Notes under the pieces: model-generated
What the model was told of the DNA's origin: nothing
Seen by the model: the letters and a program-made list of their open reading frames with translations, nothing else
Databases searched by the model: none
Translations under genes and position numbers: made by a program
Assembly (NCBI GenBank): GCA_948470475.1
Contig: OX419335.1
Location: 36,020,297-36,084,296, forward strand
Direction: 5' to 3'
DNA: 64,000 nt
Source: Galaxea fascicularis
Lineage: Eukaryota > Cnidaria > Anthozoa > Scleractinia > Euphylliidae
Part shown: piece by piece, positions 1-10,785 of the stretch
Position numbering within the stretch: the first letter of the stretch is position 1
How the letters are laid out: each line of letters opens with the position of its first letter

Positions 1-1811
1 CAGGGATGATGCCACAGGGCGGGAAACGGTGTTCTTGAATTTCGATTTTCTTTTTGAGAATAATTTGAGTTACTATTTGAGTGCAACGTTGGTTTTTGGG
101 CTTGGCAAGTCGCACTCACTGATCTGCGATGAAGTGATCACTTTGAACAGGGGTGAATCATGCGTAGCGACAGCGTGTTTATGTCGACGCTCGCAAGAAA
201 ATCGAAAGTTTTCCGCTCCGAACAACAAAATTGTTGATTCCAAACTTTTTGGCTGGAAAAACTGTTTGTCGGTTATTTGGTCTTCCTTAATTCATGGTTG
301 TGTTGTTATGTGATATCCGAATGGTTGCGGCGAACGTGCGTGAGATTTTAGCAATGTTTGCTTTCAAGATGTTTTTTTTTTCCACTCCTTAATAGGTAAC
401 CAAACCTTTGGCATTAGAAAATGTTTCCTTAAGTATTCCCGTTTAAGGAGCGATTAATTTGAAAAGCCTTGCTTGGTTGTGATCTTGACTAAAGGTTAAT
501 ATTTGCACGAGTTACAATTGGCCATTCCAGAGTTGCGCAGGGAACTGGGGCGAGTTTCAATTTTTAAAAAATCCATAAATTGACACCATCATATGAAAGA
601 CACCGTCGAGTTTGGTCGTTTGACCAAGTTTGATTCTTTTAGGTTGAACAGAGACCAAGATATGGACTTTGAAACATCGTTCAAAATCCATACAAACGTC
701 TCTAATTTTGAGGCTGCATCCCCCGAGTGTAACAAGTCCAACAAGTGTAAAATCCTGTCATTCACCTACTATTTGGAAATAACTGAGGAGAAAATCAATG
801 TGTTTGCCCATTTTTAAGAATATCACAGAAGTTGTAAAAAAATACAGAGTTTGTGTGGTTTTAGGGGGCGCTGTCACAAATTTAGAGACATTTGTATGGA
901 TTTTGAATGATGTTTCCCTCATAGCTTTATCTGGAGGCTACTTGAATCACAATCAAGTATCACTTTCCCTAAAATCTCTTTTAAGACTTCCTGTTGCAGA
1001 ATTCCTCCTAAATTTGGCTGTCCATTCAGGACAACACTTTCATCTCGCATGTTGCTATTCAACACTGACCTCAGAGACCTCCAGGCAAACCTTTTAATAC
1101 ATATAACGTAGTCTTTCCAAACCTTAGTTCATAAGAGAGCATTGGAGTCTCTTAGGTAGAGAGACTCCGAACTCGAAGCTACTGAGCAGTACTTCCCAGC
1201 TGTAGTGCTGTTTGTTACATTGAACAAGTTGCCTTGAACTAATTTGATTAATTCCTTTCCTGACCTGGGACCATTCAACTGAAAGCTCTTCAATAGACTC
1301 TAGTTTCCTGTGACTGTATCTCACAATAATTTACTGTACAGGACAGTTGATGATTGTCAAATTTTCAAACTAGAGCTCTGTTAACTGTGCCTCTGGATGT
1401 GCAGTAGGGTCTCTCAGGACAGTGCACTGATCTTAACTTGTATCCATTTTCTCAGCTGTATTCCCTTTGCTTTTCTTACTTTCAGAGTTGCTGCTGATTT
1501 GTTCTGGAACAACTGTTTAAGAAAGACAAAAGAGAGACAATTACCACCACTTTTAAGTGTATTATCTTCACTGGTTCCATACACTTTGTTATGTTGCATA
1601 TTCCAAGAATGTTTTCAAAAATCTAGAAAAAATACGTTCACCAATCCCATATACATTTGTTATTTTCATCACAAATACGTCTACTGTATGGTAAATAAAG
1701 TTGATACATTGTAAGAACTGCTAAAATAGCAGTGATAAGTGTTAGGGCTTTAAGAATCAAAATTATAGCCCTTGAGAGAAAGTTCTTATAAAAAGAAAAT
1801 CATGGATGGGT
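1..1811. other. Stretch without a recognised gene
   Basis: No open frame here resembles a protein I know, and the short frames show no splice-linked continuation. The right part may be the 3' untranslated region of the minus-strand C11orf98-like gene that ends at 1812, but I saw no clear polyadenylation signal. A fold-back repeat lies at about 516-920 and is listed separately. The remainder is AT-rich sequence with short homopolymers and nothing else that I can support. Confidence 0.5.
516..920. repeat. Diverged fold-back element (AATTGGCC family)
   Basis: The left end, starting AATTGGCCATTCC, and the following 200 bases match the element at 14173-14461, including GAACTGGGGCGAGTTTC and TTTGACCAAGTTTGATTCTTTT. 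Bases around 675-715 recur inverted around 875-920 (GAGACRTTTGTATGGATTTTGAA), so the element folds back internally. The outer right terminal repeat is not visible, so this copy looks truncated or diverged. The weak open frame at 593-817 lies inside it and is not considered a gene. Confidence 0.75.
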
Positions 1812-3079
1812 TTAGAGACCATGGGTAGATTTCAGCAGTGTACCTTCCATTGAATCGGCCTCCTTTTGTTGTCTCCTAATCTGCTTCATGATTAGCCTCT
1901 TCTTTTTTGCTGACGTTGAAGTATTTCCTGTCTTGTTGCTGCTGAAAAAGGATTCAATCAATGTCAGTGTACGTGTACTTTGGTGTGAACCAACACAGCA
2001 GAGGAGGCATGGAAAGGGTAAGCTCTGAAATTCTCTCTCCTTGCACATGGAAAATTTTCATTGTTTTTTTCTCTATGCTACTCTTGATCTCTTGCCAAAA
2101 CTCAGTGGCCTTGACCAGCCAGTTTTACACACTACTTTCTCACCTGAGAAGTAGTTGCATTAAAGAAAATCAGTGAGTTGAATTGAGCTTTCATAGGCTT
2201 TCATGTGATAGTACCAATAAATTCAAACATTTAATCAATTATTCCTTCTGAAATCTTACCCCTGTTTCATTCCCTTATTCTTCTGTTGTTTCTTCTTTTG
2301 TGCTTTTTTAACTCTTGTAAGCTTGTTAAGGTTTTTCTGAAGGGCCTGTCAAGTGAAATAAGTAAAACTGAGACAGCTGCCTGCTGTGCTGAAAGGTCCT
2401 GTTTGCTCAAAGCTGGATGGGGAGGGGGGAGGGGACAATGTTAAGATGGATGGTCATTCAAAATTAGACATACAAACTTTCAGTCAATGGGTGTTGCAGG
2501 ACAGAGGTGTATACATACAGAGCCAGAGAGCCAGAGGTGCTATATAAATGTGTAACAATGCAAGTGTATTCGCCCGTCGGAAACAGCATGAGGGTCTACA
2601 CTGTATTCCAGGTAGCATGCAATGGCATTTTTGAATAGACCATTTTACAGCTAATTGTGTGTTCAGTGACCTGACCTTTGAGTAGAAGCGAGGCTGGAGG
2701 TGACCGTGTTTTGATACAAAAAAGCAGTGAGGTCTGTATCCCAACAAGGTCACACCCAGCCTTGCTTCTACTCAAAGGCCAGGTCACTGAACACACAACT
2801 AGCTATAAAATGGGCTATTCAGTGATTTTGAAATATAGGATCAAAGAGAAAAGGAGTTAAACTTTGAATTGATAAAGAGATAAACCTGTTTGATTTTGTG
2901 ATCATTTGATTTGGACGTCATTATATGCTCTTACTTTGATCATCATTTCATTAATGAGAGCACGTGGCACAACCAGGACAGCCCGAGTACAACTTCTGGT
3001 AGAAACCCCTGAACAAATTTAATGCCTGAAAACGTATACTTACTGTTTTTGGACGATTTATAACGTTTCCTCCTGTCAT
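1812..3079 (-). CDS. C11orf98-like small basic protein, 3 exons, 83 aa
   Basis: Exons on the minus strand are 3079-3044, 2345-2260 and 1941-1812. They join with GT-AG borders and matching phases (0, then 2), giving 252 coding bases. The protein starts MTGGNVINRPKT; human C11orf98 begins with a comparable GG-x-INRP motif. A Lys/Gln-rich middle exon follows, and the last exon carries AKKKRLIMKQIRRQQKEADSME, matching in pattern the human block GKKRRKLLQQIRLAQKEKTAME (from memory). The family is short, basic and of unclear role; a nuclear or nucleolar location is only inferred from the basic composition. It is shorter than the human protein (about 123 aa), lacking much of the tail. It is divergent from NIT1 with about 216 bp between start codons. 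The frames are too short for ORF-based gene finding, and identity rests on the first and last exons. Confidence 0.75.
2631..2824. repeat. Near-palindromic MITE in intron 1 of the C11orf98-like gene
   Basis: The left arm (TGAATAGACCATTTTACAGC ... GACCTGACCTTTGAGTAGAAGC) recurs in inverted order in the right arm (GCTTCTACTCAAAGGCCAGGTC ... GCTATAAAATGGGCTATTCA). The arms are roughly 90 bases each around a short loop with GATACAAAAAAGCAG. This is the structure of a fold-back MITE. It explains the overlapping open frames on both strands here. Confidence 0.85.
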
Positions 3080-3295
3080 TTTGTTGTGAACGGCACGAAG
3101 AAATAGCAAGTTTTAATATAACAGAAGTCCTCGTGGAAACCGACAGTGGAAATGTATGAATCTGCAAGCAATCAGCTGAACATTTAGTGATTTCCTACGT
3201 CATGTAACCGTCATGTACTTTGCCACAAATGTGGTCCTTATTTTCAAGATGGTGCGGGTAATTTTATGCCTCCCTGATGTGGGGAAATTAATTCA
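3080..3295. promoter_or_regulatory. Shared divergent promoter region, C11orf98-like / NIT1
   Basis: This 216-bp gap separates two start codons that point away from each other, so both transcripts must start in or near it. A CRE-like TACGTCA lies at 3196-3202 and a YY1-like CAAGATGG at 3245-3252. No TATA box is obvious. Binding is inference from motif resemblance only. Confidence 0.5.
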
Positions 3296-6200
3296 ATGAT
3301 TTCTAGGATCACAAAACCCTTAATCGGTACCATTTCGTGTCCGGTTAAACTCGGTCTCCCGTTGGCAACAGTGAAAAATCATCGATTACACATCGGTTTA
3401 CTGTATCGGTGTGAACTGCTTTCAGCCAGGGGAATTTGTACAGGTGTGATGATGGAGAAGTCTCAAGAGTCAAAGGCTGGGGCTGCTGTTGTGGCAGTTT
3501 GTCAGATGAACTCCACCAGTGACGTGTATCGAAATCTGGGAATTTGTGAGAATCTTGTGAGAAAAGCCAAATCAAGAGGCGCTAAGGTGAGACTGATTAC
3601 ATGTACATGGCTTATTGCAGCCTAGTGGACAAGTGTGCGTGTCCTGAGCCTGAGGTACACTGGTACAGTCGAACTTTCCGTAAGCGGCCACCAAACCACG
3701 GCCTCCGATTTCCCCATTAGACCCTACATTTATAGCCTCTTCTAAGCGGAAGCGGACACTTGAAGCGCCATGATATGAGCTAACTATTACACACCAGTCG
3801 ACTCCCTTCAACCTCCTGTAAGCTTAGTGGTCATCTCCTTTCTTCGTCGCGAGGGTGTCCGCTTGTGTCGTGTTCATCTGAACAAAAACGGGTTTCATTT
3901 CTTTACAGGTTGTCTTTCTTCCTGAATGTTTTGACTATGTAGGAGAAGACCGTGAGCAGACCTTGTCCATGGCCGCCCCGCTGGAGAGCCCAAGAATGCA
4001 GGGTTTGTGTGACTTAGCTAAGGAGCTTGGCGTGTGGCTATCTCTTGGAGGATACCATGAGAAGGTTAGACTGAATAGTAACCAGATTTACATTGCGTTT
4101 GGTCTCTTATATCTGTTTAGGATTTGTCTAAGTAATCTGCCAGAAATTCTAAGGACTGCCATCTCCTCTTGAGCTACAAGGTCCTTTCTTTGAGTTCAGT
4201 TCCTGTCATGCTTTACATGTACATGTACACTGTATAGTACACATACAATGTATCTTCAGAAAAGAAAAGCTACCTCGTTCATCAGGACTGTCATTAGTGG
4301 CCAGTAACGACTTTTATAGCCGGTTACTATAATAAAATCAGCTGGCTATGCTCAGTCAGAAAATCAGTAGAACATAACAGCTTAAGGGAGATTTGTTTAA
4401 TTGTTGACCAGCTGCTTTCCCTGAGAGTCCAATTTCCAAAAATTTCTATGACGTCCCTGAGTTATACTCAGCTTATCATCATGGTTAGAACCAATCACCT
4501 ACTGGACATTATTCATACCTAACAAACTGCTAATTCAATGTCTTGTGTACATCACTTTTACAGGGTCCACCTGACGACAAAAGACTCTACAACTCACATG
4601 TAATAATAGATGACAGTGGTACCATAGTAGAAGTATACCGCAAGATACATCTGTTTGATATTGATATTGAGAATGGTCCCAGACTGAAGGAGAGTGATGG
4701 AACAATTCCAGGTGACAAAGTAGTACCACCTGTCCCCACCCCTGTGGGGAATGTTGGACTTGCCATTGTATCCTCTCGAATGAAAAACAGAATTGGGTAA
4801 ATTGTTTTGAGGAAAATATCCATATCCTTCTAATATAGTGGGGGAGGGGGGGGAATATAGGGCTGTTTTGGTTTGGGTTTGTCCCACCCCTTCTTCCTAG
4901 AAATATTTTCTGCTTGGGATTTTTGAGGTGCATCCCTCAGAATCTGTAATGATGTTCCAAGATGGGGTATGAGCGCCCCTTAAAACTTCATGATACTAAC
5001 AAGTAAACATAGAGGATTTTATCAGGCATGTTATTGAGTGATTGGCTGTCTGTCAAAGGTAAGTTTGGGCAGTCATGTAAATTACAACAAATACACAGGA
5101 TATAATTCACAACATGTGTGGACATGCAGGGGCTTCATTAGAAGCCAGCAACAAGCAAAAGCCACCGCTTACTTTGTCAGAATTTACCTTCCAGTGCCTC
5201 CTACTTTGTCTAGATTTTCACTCGAATGATAAAAAAAAAATCACCAGTTTGCCTTCTACTTTGGTTAGCTCAGACAGCTATTTCAAAATAATTTTTGAAA
5301 CCCCTGACATGCCTGTTTGCAAAATATTTGTAGTTGCTCTTCTGCCAATCTAAATTATAGTCCCAACAAATTCAGCCAATGATTAGAGCAAGTTACAGTT
5401 GAATCCCAAGTCAAGGAGGAGTTTAGATATCTCAGGAGCACTCAATGGAAATCCACAAAGAAGGCCTTATGCCTTTCTCATAACCAGAATCATGGTGTGG
5501 CTCTCTGGCCTTGCTACATCAATGTCTTATGAACTGAGATTTCAGAATATGCACAAAAGTGATGGTACTCCAATCCGATTATAGCTCCCAATGTTCAATG
5601 TGAAACATCTGTATGTGATACCAAGGCTGCACTCTAAGAAAAGTGGTTGGAAGGCCATGATCTCGAAACCCTTTAGATCCAATGTGACCAGCATATAAGT
5701 AAGTTTGTTGGAAAAATTTTGTATTTCCTGGTCGCCCGAAGGCAGAAGTAGTAATGTCACTAGGAGCCACCGGGCTCTGCTACAGCACAGCCCCGATCAC
5801 CTGTGCAGCATGGCAGGTTATTGCCTTCCTCAGGTGTCTGATGTGGCTGCATTTTGGTCATAGAAAGTTTGTGCAAGATCTGTCTTGTTGAGTCCTTGAC
5901 TAATGACTTGTGTCTTACCTAAGTGCTATGATGTCCGTTTTCCTGAGATGTCATTGGTTTTGGCGCAGCAGGGAGCGCACATACTGACTTTCCCGTCAGC
6001 CTTCACCCAAGTTACTGGATCAGCACATTGGGAGGTTTGTTTCGCTTGGCCCAAGTACACTGTCTTTTACAATGGCAGTAAAATGTTTAAGGAGAATATT
6101 AGAACACCGCCAGTTATTACTGCTATAATTTAGATTGCTGGCAGAACTTAAAGGCGAGGCTGATCCCTGGAGAAGGTCCGAAAACGAAAAGATAAAAGTA

Positions 6201-7999
6201 CTATTTGGTTCCCCGGGGAGGGGGAGGGGGTACTTCCAGAAAAATTGGGTGGGGTGTGCGGCACGCTTTCTGAAACCCTTACCCTATTTCAGACCAAAAT
6301 CTGTGATTTTTTCCTGCTCTATTTCAGACCTGCCTTAAATCAGTTCCCTAGGTCAGGTCAATGTACGCTTTTATTAAGTAGGATACAAAACTGTACAAAG
6401 GTTTGAGCTTAAAATTCCACACTATAAAGTAGGTTGCAGAATGCGCCGCCAACTCAAGTCTAGGGTGCACAAACTGTACCCTATTTCAGACCTAAATCGG
6501 TGATTTTTCGTACCCTATTTCAGACCTGATCAAAAATTTCATACCCTATTTCAGACCTGACCCTTAGCAATACCCGATTTCAGACTTGCCTTATAATCAG
6601 TTCCTTAGGTTAGACCAACGTTAAAGGCAATGTTTATACGCTTTTACTAAGTAGGATACAAAACTGTACAAAGTTTCGAGCTTAAAATTCCACACCATAA
6701 AGCAGGTTGTATAATGCACCGCCAATTCAAGACTAGAATGCATAAACCACACCCTATGTCAGACCAAAATGGTTAAAATTGATACCCTATTTCAGACCAA
6801 AACGGCTAAAGAACCATACCCTTTGGCGCTGCACATACCTCTATAGCCCATATAAGGGAGTACCCCCCCCCGGGGGGGGTTTCAATGTCAGTAACATTTT
6901 GATAGTGGTGCCTTGTCTTTACTTTTCAGGTACTGTTACGGTGTCGTGCCATTGAAAACCAGTGTTATGTAATAGCTGCGGCACAAATAGGACAGCACAA
7001 CGCAAAGAGAAGGTCGTACGGCCACGCTATGGTACGTACATCTATGGCACGTAGTCGATGTTTGGGTTGTTCTAGGTTTTTGATCTTAAGATGAATCTTT
7101 ATTTACTTTCGACCTCAAGCATTCTTTAAAAATTAAAAAACAAAAGGGAGGTTAAAACAAGCGAACACGAAAGAAAACCCAAGTATTTGCCTAAATTCTC
7201 CAACACGTTTCTTGACGAAACTAGGGAGCAATTCATGCATCCATCAGTGTTTTGAGCCATCATACTCCGACTCAGTAAACTCTTTTCTCTTGAAATGCGC
7301 ACAAAGCCGTGGGTACAAGAGCGATTTATGTCTTGCGACGGTGATACATGTTCTGAAAATTGCCTGGTCGCCGGCGCGCGGTGATTTTGTCGCGAAAAAT
7401 TCAACTCTTCGCGGTTTTTTTTTTCTGTGATTTCTTCAGCTGTAGCCATCACATCCCTTGCATCACCATCGCAAGCGAAAAATCGCTCATGTAGCCGCGG
7501 ATTTAAAGTGGTTGCTATCCCAGAGTACAAGTATTCCCGTGCCGCTCTAGTTTTTCACAGGTGATGATCTTTCCTGGTAGCGGTCATTGGCGCTAGAGAT
7601 AGACAGATAGAGATAATTCACTAAAAAAGACCTCGAGTCAGCAAAGTAAGTGACCAAACAACAAGCGATACAGCGTGGAAGTAAGCTAAAATTATCCGAC
7701 AGTGTTCGTAAATACGCAAGATCATCCTGCAGTTGGAGCTTGGGCGTACCTGTGCGTTGGAAAGAAGCGTTCAGATTTAGCTAATAGATTTTAATGTTGT
7801 TTTTCACTGTATTTCTTCCGTGTCACTCTAGATTGTGGATCCCTGGGGATGTGTGATCGCTCAGTGCGGTGAGGGAAATGACGTGTGTGTCGCAGAAATC
7901 GATCTGGATTATCTGAACAAGGTTCGCCAACAGATGCCAGTCATGAATCACAAGAGATACGACCTTTATGGAAACTTAAAGTCGAACCCGAAACTCTGA
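3296..7999 (+). CDS. NIT1: NIT1, deaminated glutathione amidase (nitrilase family), 6 exons
   Basis: Exons are 3296-3586, 3909-4064, 4564-4767, 5924-6034, 6930-7031 and 7832-7999. All junctions are GT-AG and phase 0, giving 343 aa (human about 327). The protein belongs to the carbon-nitrogen hydrolase family and carries its catalytic triad: Glu in VVFLPE (about residue 103), Lys in [10 protein letters not shown] (about 176) and Cys in CYDVRFPE (about 218, first residue of exon 4). The downstream blocks [26 protein letters not shown] and [11 protein letters not shown] also fit NIT1. NIT1 hydrolyses deaminated glutathione, a side product of transaminases, to 2-oxoglutarate and Cys-Gly. The first Met gives a basic, hydroxylated leader of about 51 residues that could target mitochondria; tandem Mets at 3449 and 3452 would give a cytosolic form, as known for mammals. 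An AATAAA lies at 8407-8412. Confidence 0.95.
3667..3860. repeat. Probable interspersed repeat in NIT1 intron 1
   Basis: The stretch has CGTAAGCGGCCACC, CTTCTAAGCGGAAGCGGAC and GGGTGTCCGCTTGTG, a motif style that I recall as repeated in cnidarian introns. Only one copy is in the window, so assignment is by resemblance and weak. Confidence 0.3.
5110..5315. repeat. Interspersed repeat, copy 1 (also at 48935-49080)
   Basis: CCTACTTTGTCTAGATTTTCACT, an A-run, then CTACTTTGGTTAGCTCAGACAGC and TATTTCAAA...AACCCCTG recur in the same order near 48960-49075 in a CDC7 intron. Two diverged copies in unrelated introns show it is dispersed. It lies in NIT1 intron 3. Confidence 0.7.
6208..6885. mobile_element. 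Non-autonomous DNA element with G/C-rich inverted ends and internal repeats
   Basis: The left end reads CCCCGGGGAGGGGGAGGGGGTAC and the right end GGGAGTACCCCCCCCCGGGG, forming imperfect inverted termini. Inside, the unit ACCCTATTTCAGACC occurs about eight times (6281, 6318 partial, 6478, 6512, 6543, 6572, 6751, 6784). A larger segment of about 130 bases containing AAGTAGGATACAAAACTGTACAAAG is present twice, near 6340-6480 and 6595-6750. No coding capacity was seen. It sits in NIT1 intron 4, upstream of the exon at 6930. Confidence 0.75.
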
Positions 8000-9715
8000 T
8001 CTTAATCTCGCTCTGGGGAGTAGAGACTGCTTTAGGATAGATGATAGTCACGACGAATTACTGACTGAAAAGAAAATTCTCTGTAACAGACCGCGCCATA
8101 AAATTGCTTCGGACGATCACTGGCCTTCTTAATTTGAAGTTACATTCTTCCCACCAACCAAAAAGTTCTTGTTGCGCACGAATCAACAAGCTCACACCTC
8201 GCACCCACCAACAAACTCTTGCTTTGCAGCCACCAAGCTCCAGAGTTCGATGAACAGTTGACTGGGAAGCGGACTCACTAGTCGACAAACAGTTGAAAAA
8301 TCAGGATTACTTAAGAACTTCCGAACTTCCGATGGCCATTCGAGGGCTTGGTTGCAGTACCAAAACTGTACCAAAATTGTAGACATTAAGTTCTACTAAG
8401 ACCGTAAATAAAGTCTGCGCATATAAAATATCCATTTAGAACTCAAACACTGCAAACGTTACCGCGAAAATTATACCAATTTATGATCTGGAGTAAGCTG
8501 TAATTCGAAAAATATGTAAAATAGGAAAAAAGTAACATATATATCTTACCGAGACTAACTTTTACAACATTATTACAATTTACACTGAGATAATGTATAA
8601 CCATCAATATAAAGTACACCTTACTATCTGAACAAACACCCGTGGTTACCTTTGCAGGGTTTAGCCGCGGTGATTTTTTTTTCTTATTGATAGAAACGGA
8701 AAGGGAAATAAAATTATCTTAAACCTTTAACATCCAAGTGATCAGCATGTGACTTCTCCTTAAAATATCAACACATTGTCCGGCAGACAGGTGATGAGAA
8801 TAGACAAACTTATCAACCAGTGTTCTCTTGATGTAACCCCAAATTCTCTTAACTAATGTACAAGGAACTGTATAGCAGCTAGAAAGGAGAATTAATAATC
8901 AGTCGAAGGGTTAAATATTAGTCCTTACTTTTGTAATGTAAGAAAAAATGGAACACAAGGAATGAACTATTATTTTGAATTCACCTTTTCATTAAATACA
9001 GGAAGCACAATTTCTTTAAATATGTTTTATCTAATATTTCATAAGTAGTTCAGACCACAAAAATCCTCTCTTTTAGTAGACTAATAATAATATATAATAA
9101 AATATATATCGCCATTTAAAATTGTGATCTTTTCTACGTGCTACCAAGTCGAAACCTTTGCTTATCAAGTGATCAGCTTTTATAACTGTGCATGCCATTA
9201 TAGATAAATAAATTAACTGACGTTTAAAAGTTGTGTAAAGATGTCAGGTATCAAGACTCCTAGTGTAGTCGCCATTTTTCTACGACCGGTTGACAGTATT
9301 CAGCTGAGTATTGCCTTGTTGTTGTACCGCGACTATCGGCGTTCTTTAATATAGAAATATTCAACGCAAAAATATTCTTCCTCATCTCCAATATCTCCCT
9401 TGTAGCAGGGAACTCCAATATGTCTCTTCAAGATTTGAATTTGTCTTCTTTGGAAAATTTCTACTGATTCGAATGCGTCGCCTTCCCGGCAAACGTTCTC
9501 GACTTGCCTTAAGTGCAACCTGGAGAAGACACGGGTCAAAGTGCAAGTCACCTAAACTGCTCTACAATCACATCAACAAATACCCCCAAATTAGCTTATA
9601 CCAAATGCAAACGTTAACGCGTCGATGCGTTTATTTTCACAAAGGGAGCTGGTAGTCTCCTTGAAACACGTTAACTCGGTTTCAATTATTTATTTCGCAG
9701 AGTCCATGACAAAAG
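8000..9715. other. Intergenic 3' regions between NIT1 and VPS13B (convergent)
   Basis: The two flanking genes converge here, so this holds both 3' untranslated regions. An AATAAA for NIT1 is at 8407-8412. For VPS13B on the minus strand, AATAAA occurs at 9694-9689 and 9635-9630, very close to the stop codon. A dispersed repeat lies at about 8700-8913. I see no further gene. Confidence 0.6.
8700..8913. repeat. Dispersed repeat, copy 1 (also at 30540-30725)
   Basis: Bases ACATTGTCCGGCAGACAGGTGATGAGAATAGACAAACTTATC and later TAACTAATGTACAAGGAACTGTAT and GAAAGGAGAATTAAT recur in the same order and orientation at about 30590-30720 in a VPS13B intron. Two copies in different contexts support a mobile or dispersed family; no coding capacity. 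Confidence 0.8.
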
Positions 9716-10785
9716 CTACGATTCTAAACTGCAATTCCTCTTAGCTGAGTGAAACTGTAACACCAGAGTCCTGCGTAACATTGGATCAAGAAGCAAGACG
9801 AACTTCTGACCAGCACACGTCAGATCACTCTCAGAGGTGTCCTGGGGAGAAATCTGCTCCAAAGCCTGAGCCCGTGCGTCTCTGAGAAACTGCCTTAAGC
9901 GGTCTGAATCACCACTGTCATGCACACCGCCATCTTCCTCGTCCCTTTCCTTAGCGATCACTGGCTGGTTTAAAATGGAAACGTTTCTGTTGTCTTCCTC
10001 GTCTTCTTGTAAGTCAATATCCCGAATAAAAAGAGTTTGCTGAATGGTGTCCACTGACGAGCCCACGATGAAAAGGGTGTCTCTGGTCAGCAGAATTGTG
10101 CCTTCGTAGTCATGCCCGGATGACGTCACGACAGTAGCGTCTAAGTGGAGAAGCAGGTCAGTTTCGCTTTGGTTATGAAGCATTTTCCTGCAAATCAAAC
10201 ACAACAACGTGCGGTCAAGTTATCGAATATTGGTGTGCACGAACGAAGATCATCAATTATGTTCAAATGCGGTCAACAGGAAGGCAATGAAACTTGTGCT
10301 AAGAGTAGGTATTCCAAAACTATGGACTGTCTCACTCAAGGGAGTGAACCGGCTTTATCGTATCCAAAGTAAAGTCATTTCCTTACCAATTAAGGTGAGC
10401 TTGACCAATTTATAACAATTTACGAGTACCGTGATATAAAAAAGTGAAGAGAGAAACGAGTGTGAAGTTTCTTACCAAAAGTACTTCAGATGACTATTTT
10501 TGGTGCCGTACTCCAATCTGTCTCCAGGGGTGAACAGTCTGCTTGGCAGCTGTGTTAGTCCAGCACCCTGTAGGATTCCCTGTCCCGTCTGCGACACCAG
10601 CTCCATGGCTCCACCCAATGGCTTGGTAACCACACCAATCAGTCCTTTCCCCACCCCTGTAATGACACCGCTGGCTGCCTCTCGCACATCATTGGCTCGC
10701 CGTATTCCCTGAATAGGTTGATCTACTATGCCAGCGACTGCCCCAAGAATACTGAGACCAAATCCTCCTAGGCCTTGAGACAAAC
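9716..10785 (-). other. VPS13B: VPS13B exons 36-37: C-terminal helices and PH-like tail
   Basis: Exon 36 (10785-10476) encodes GLSQGLGGFGLSILGAVAGI and VGKGLIGVVTKPLGGAMELV, glycine-spaced amphipathic helices highly like human VPS13B. Exon 37 (10187-9716) encodes a tail with strands such as EGTILLTRDTLFIV, consistent with the PH-like domain. The human tail is only loosely matched after about 40 codons, and this tail has an acidic insertion (EDEEDNRN, KERDEEDGG). Confidence 0.8.

Noticed and set aside
593..817. Plus-strand frame of 74 codons
   Set aside because: Lies inside the fold-back element that is also present, with stops, at 14173-14461.
6281..6811. Regularly repeated CCCTATTTCAGACC considered as a CRISPR-like array
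   Set aside because: Spacing is irregular, units vary, they sit within a transposon with inverted ends, and the genome is eukaryotic.
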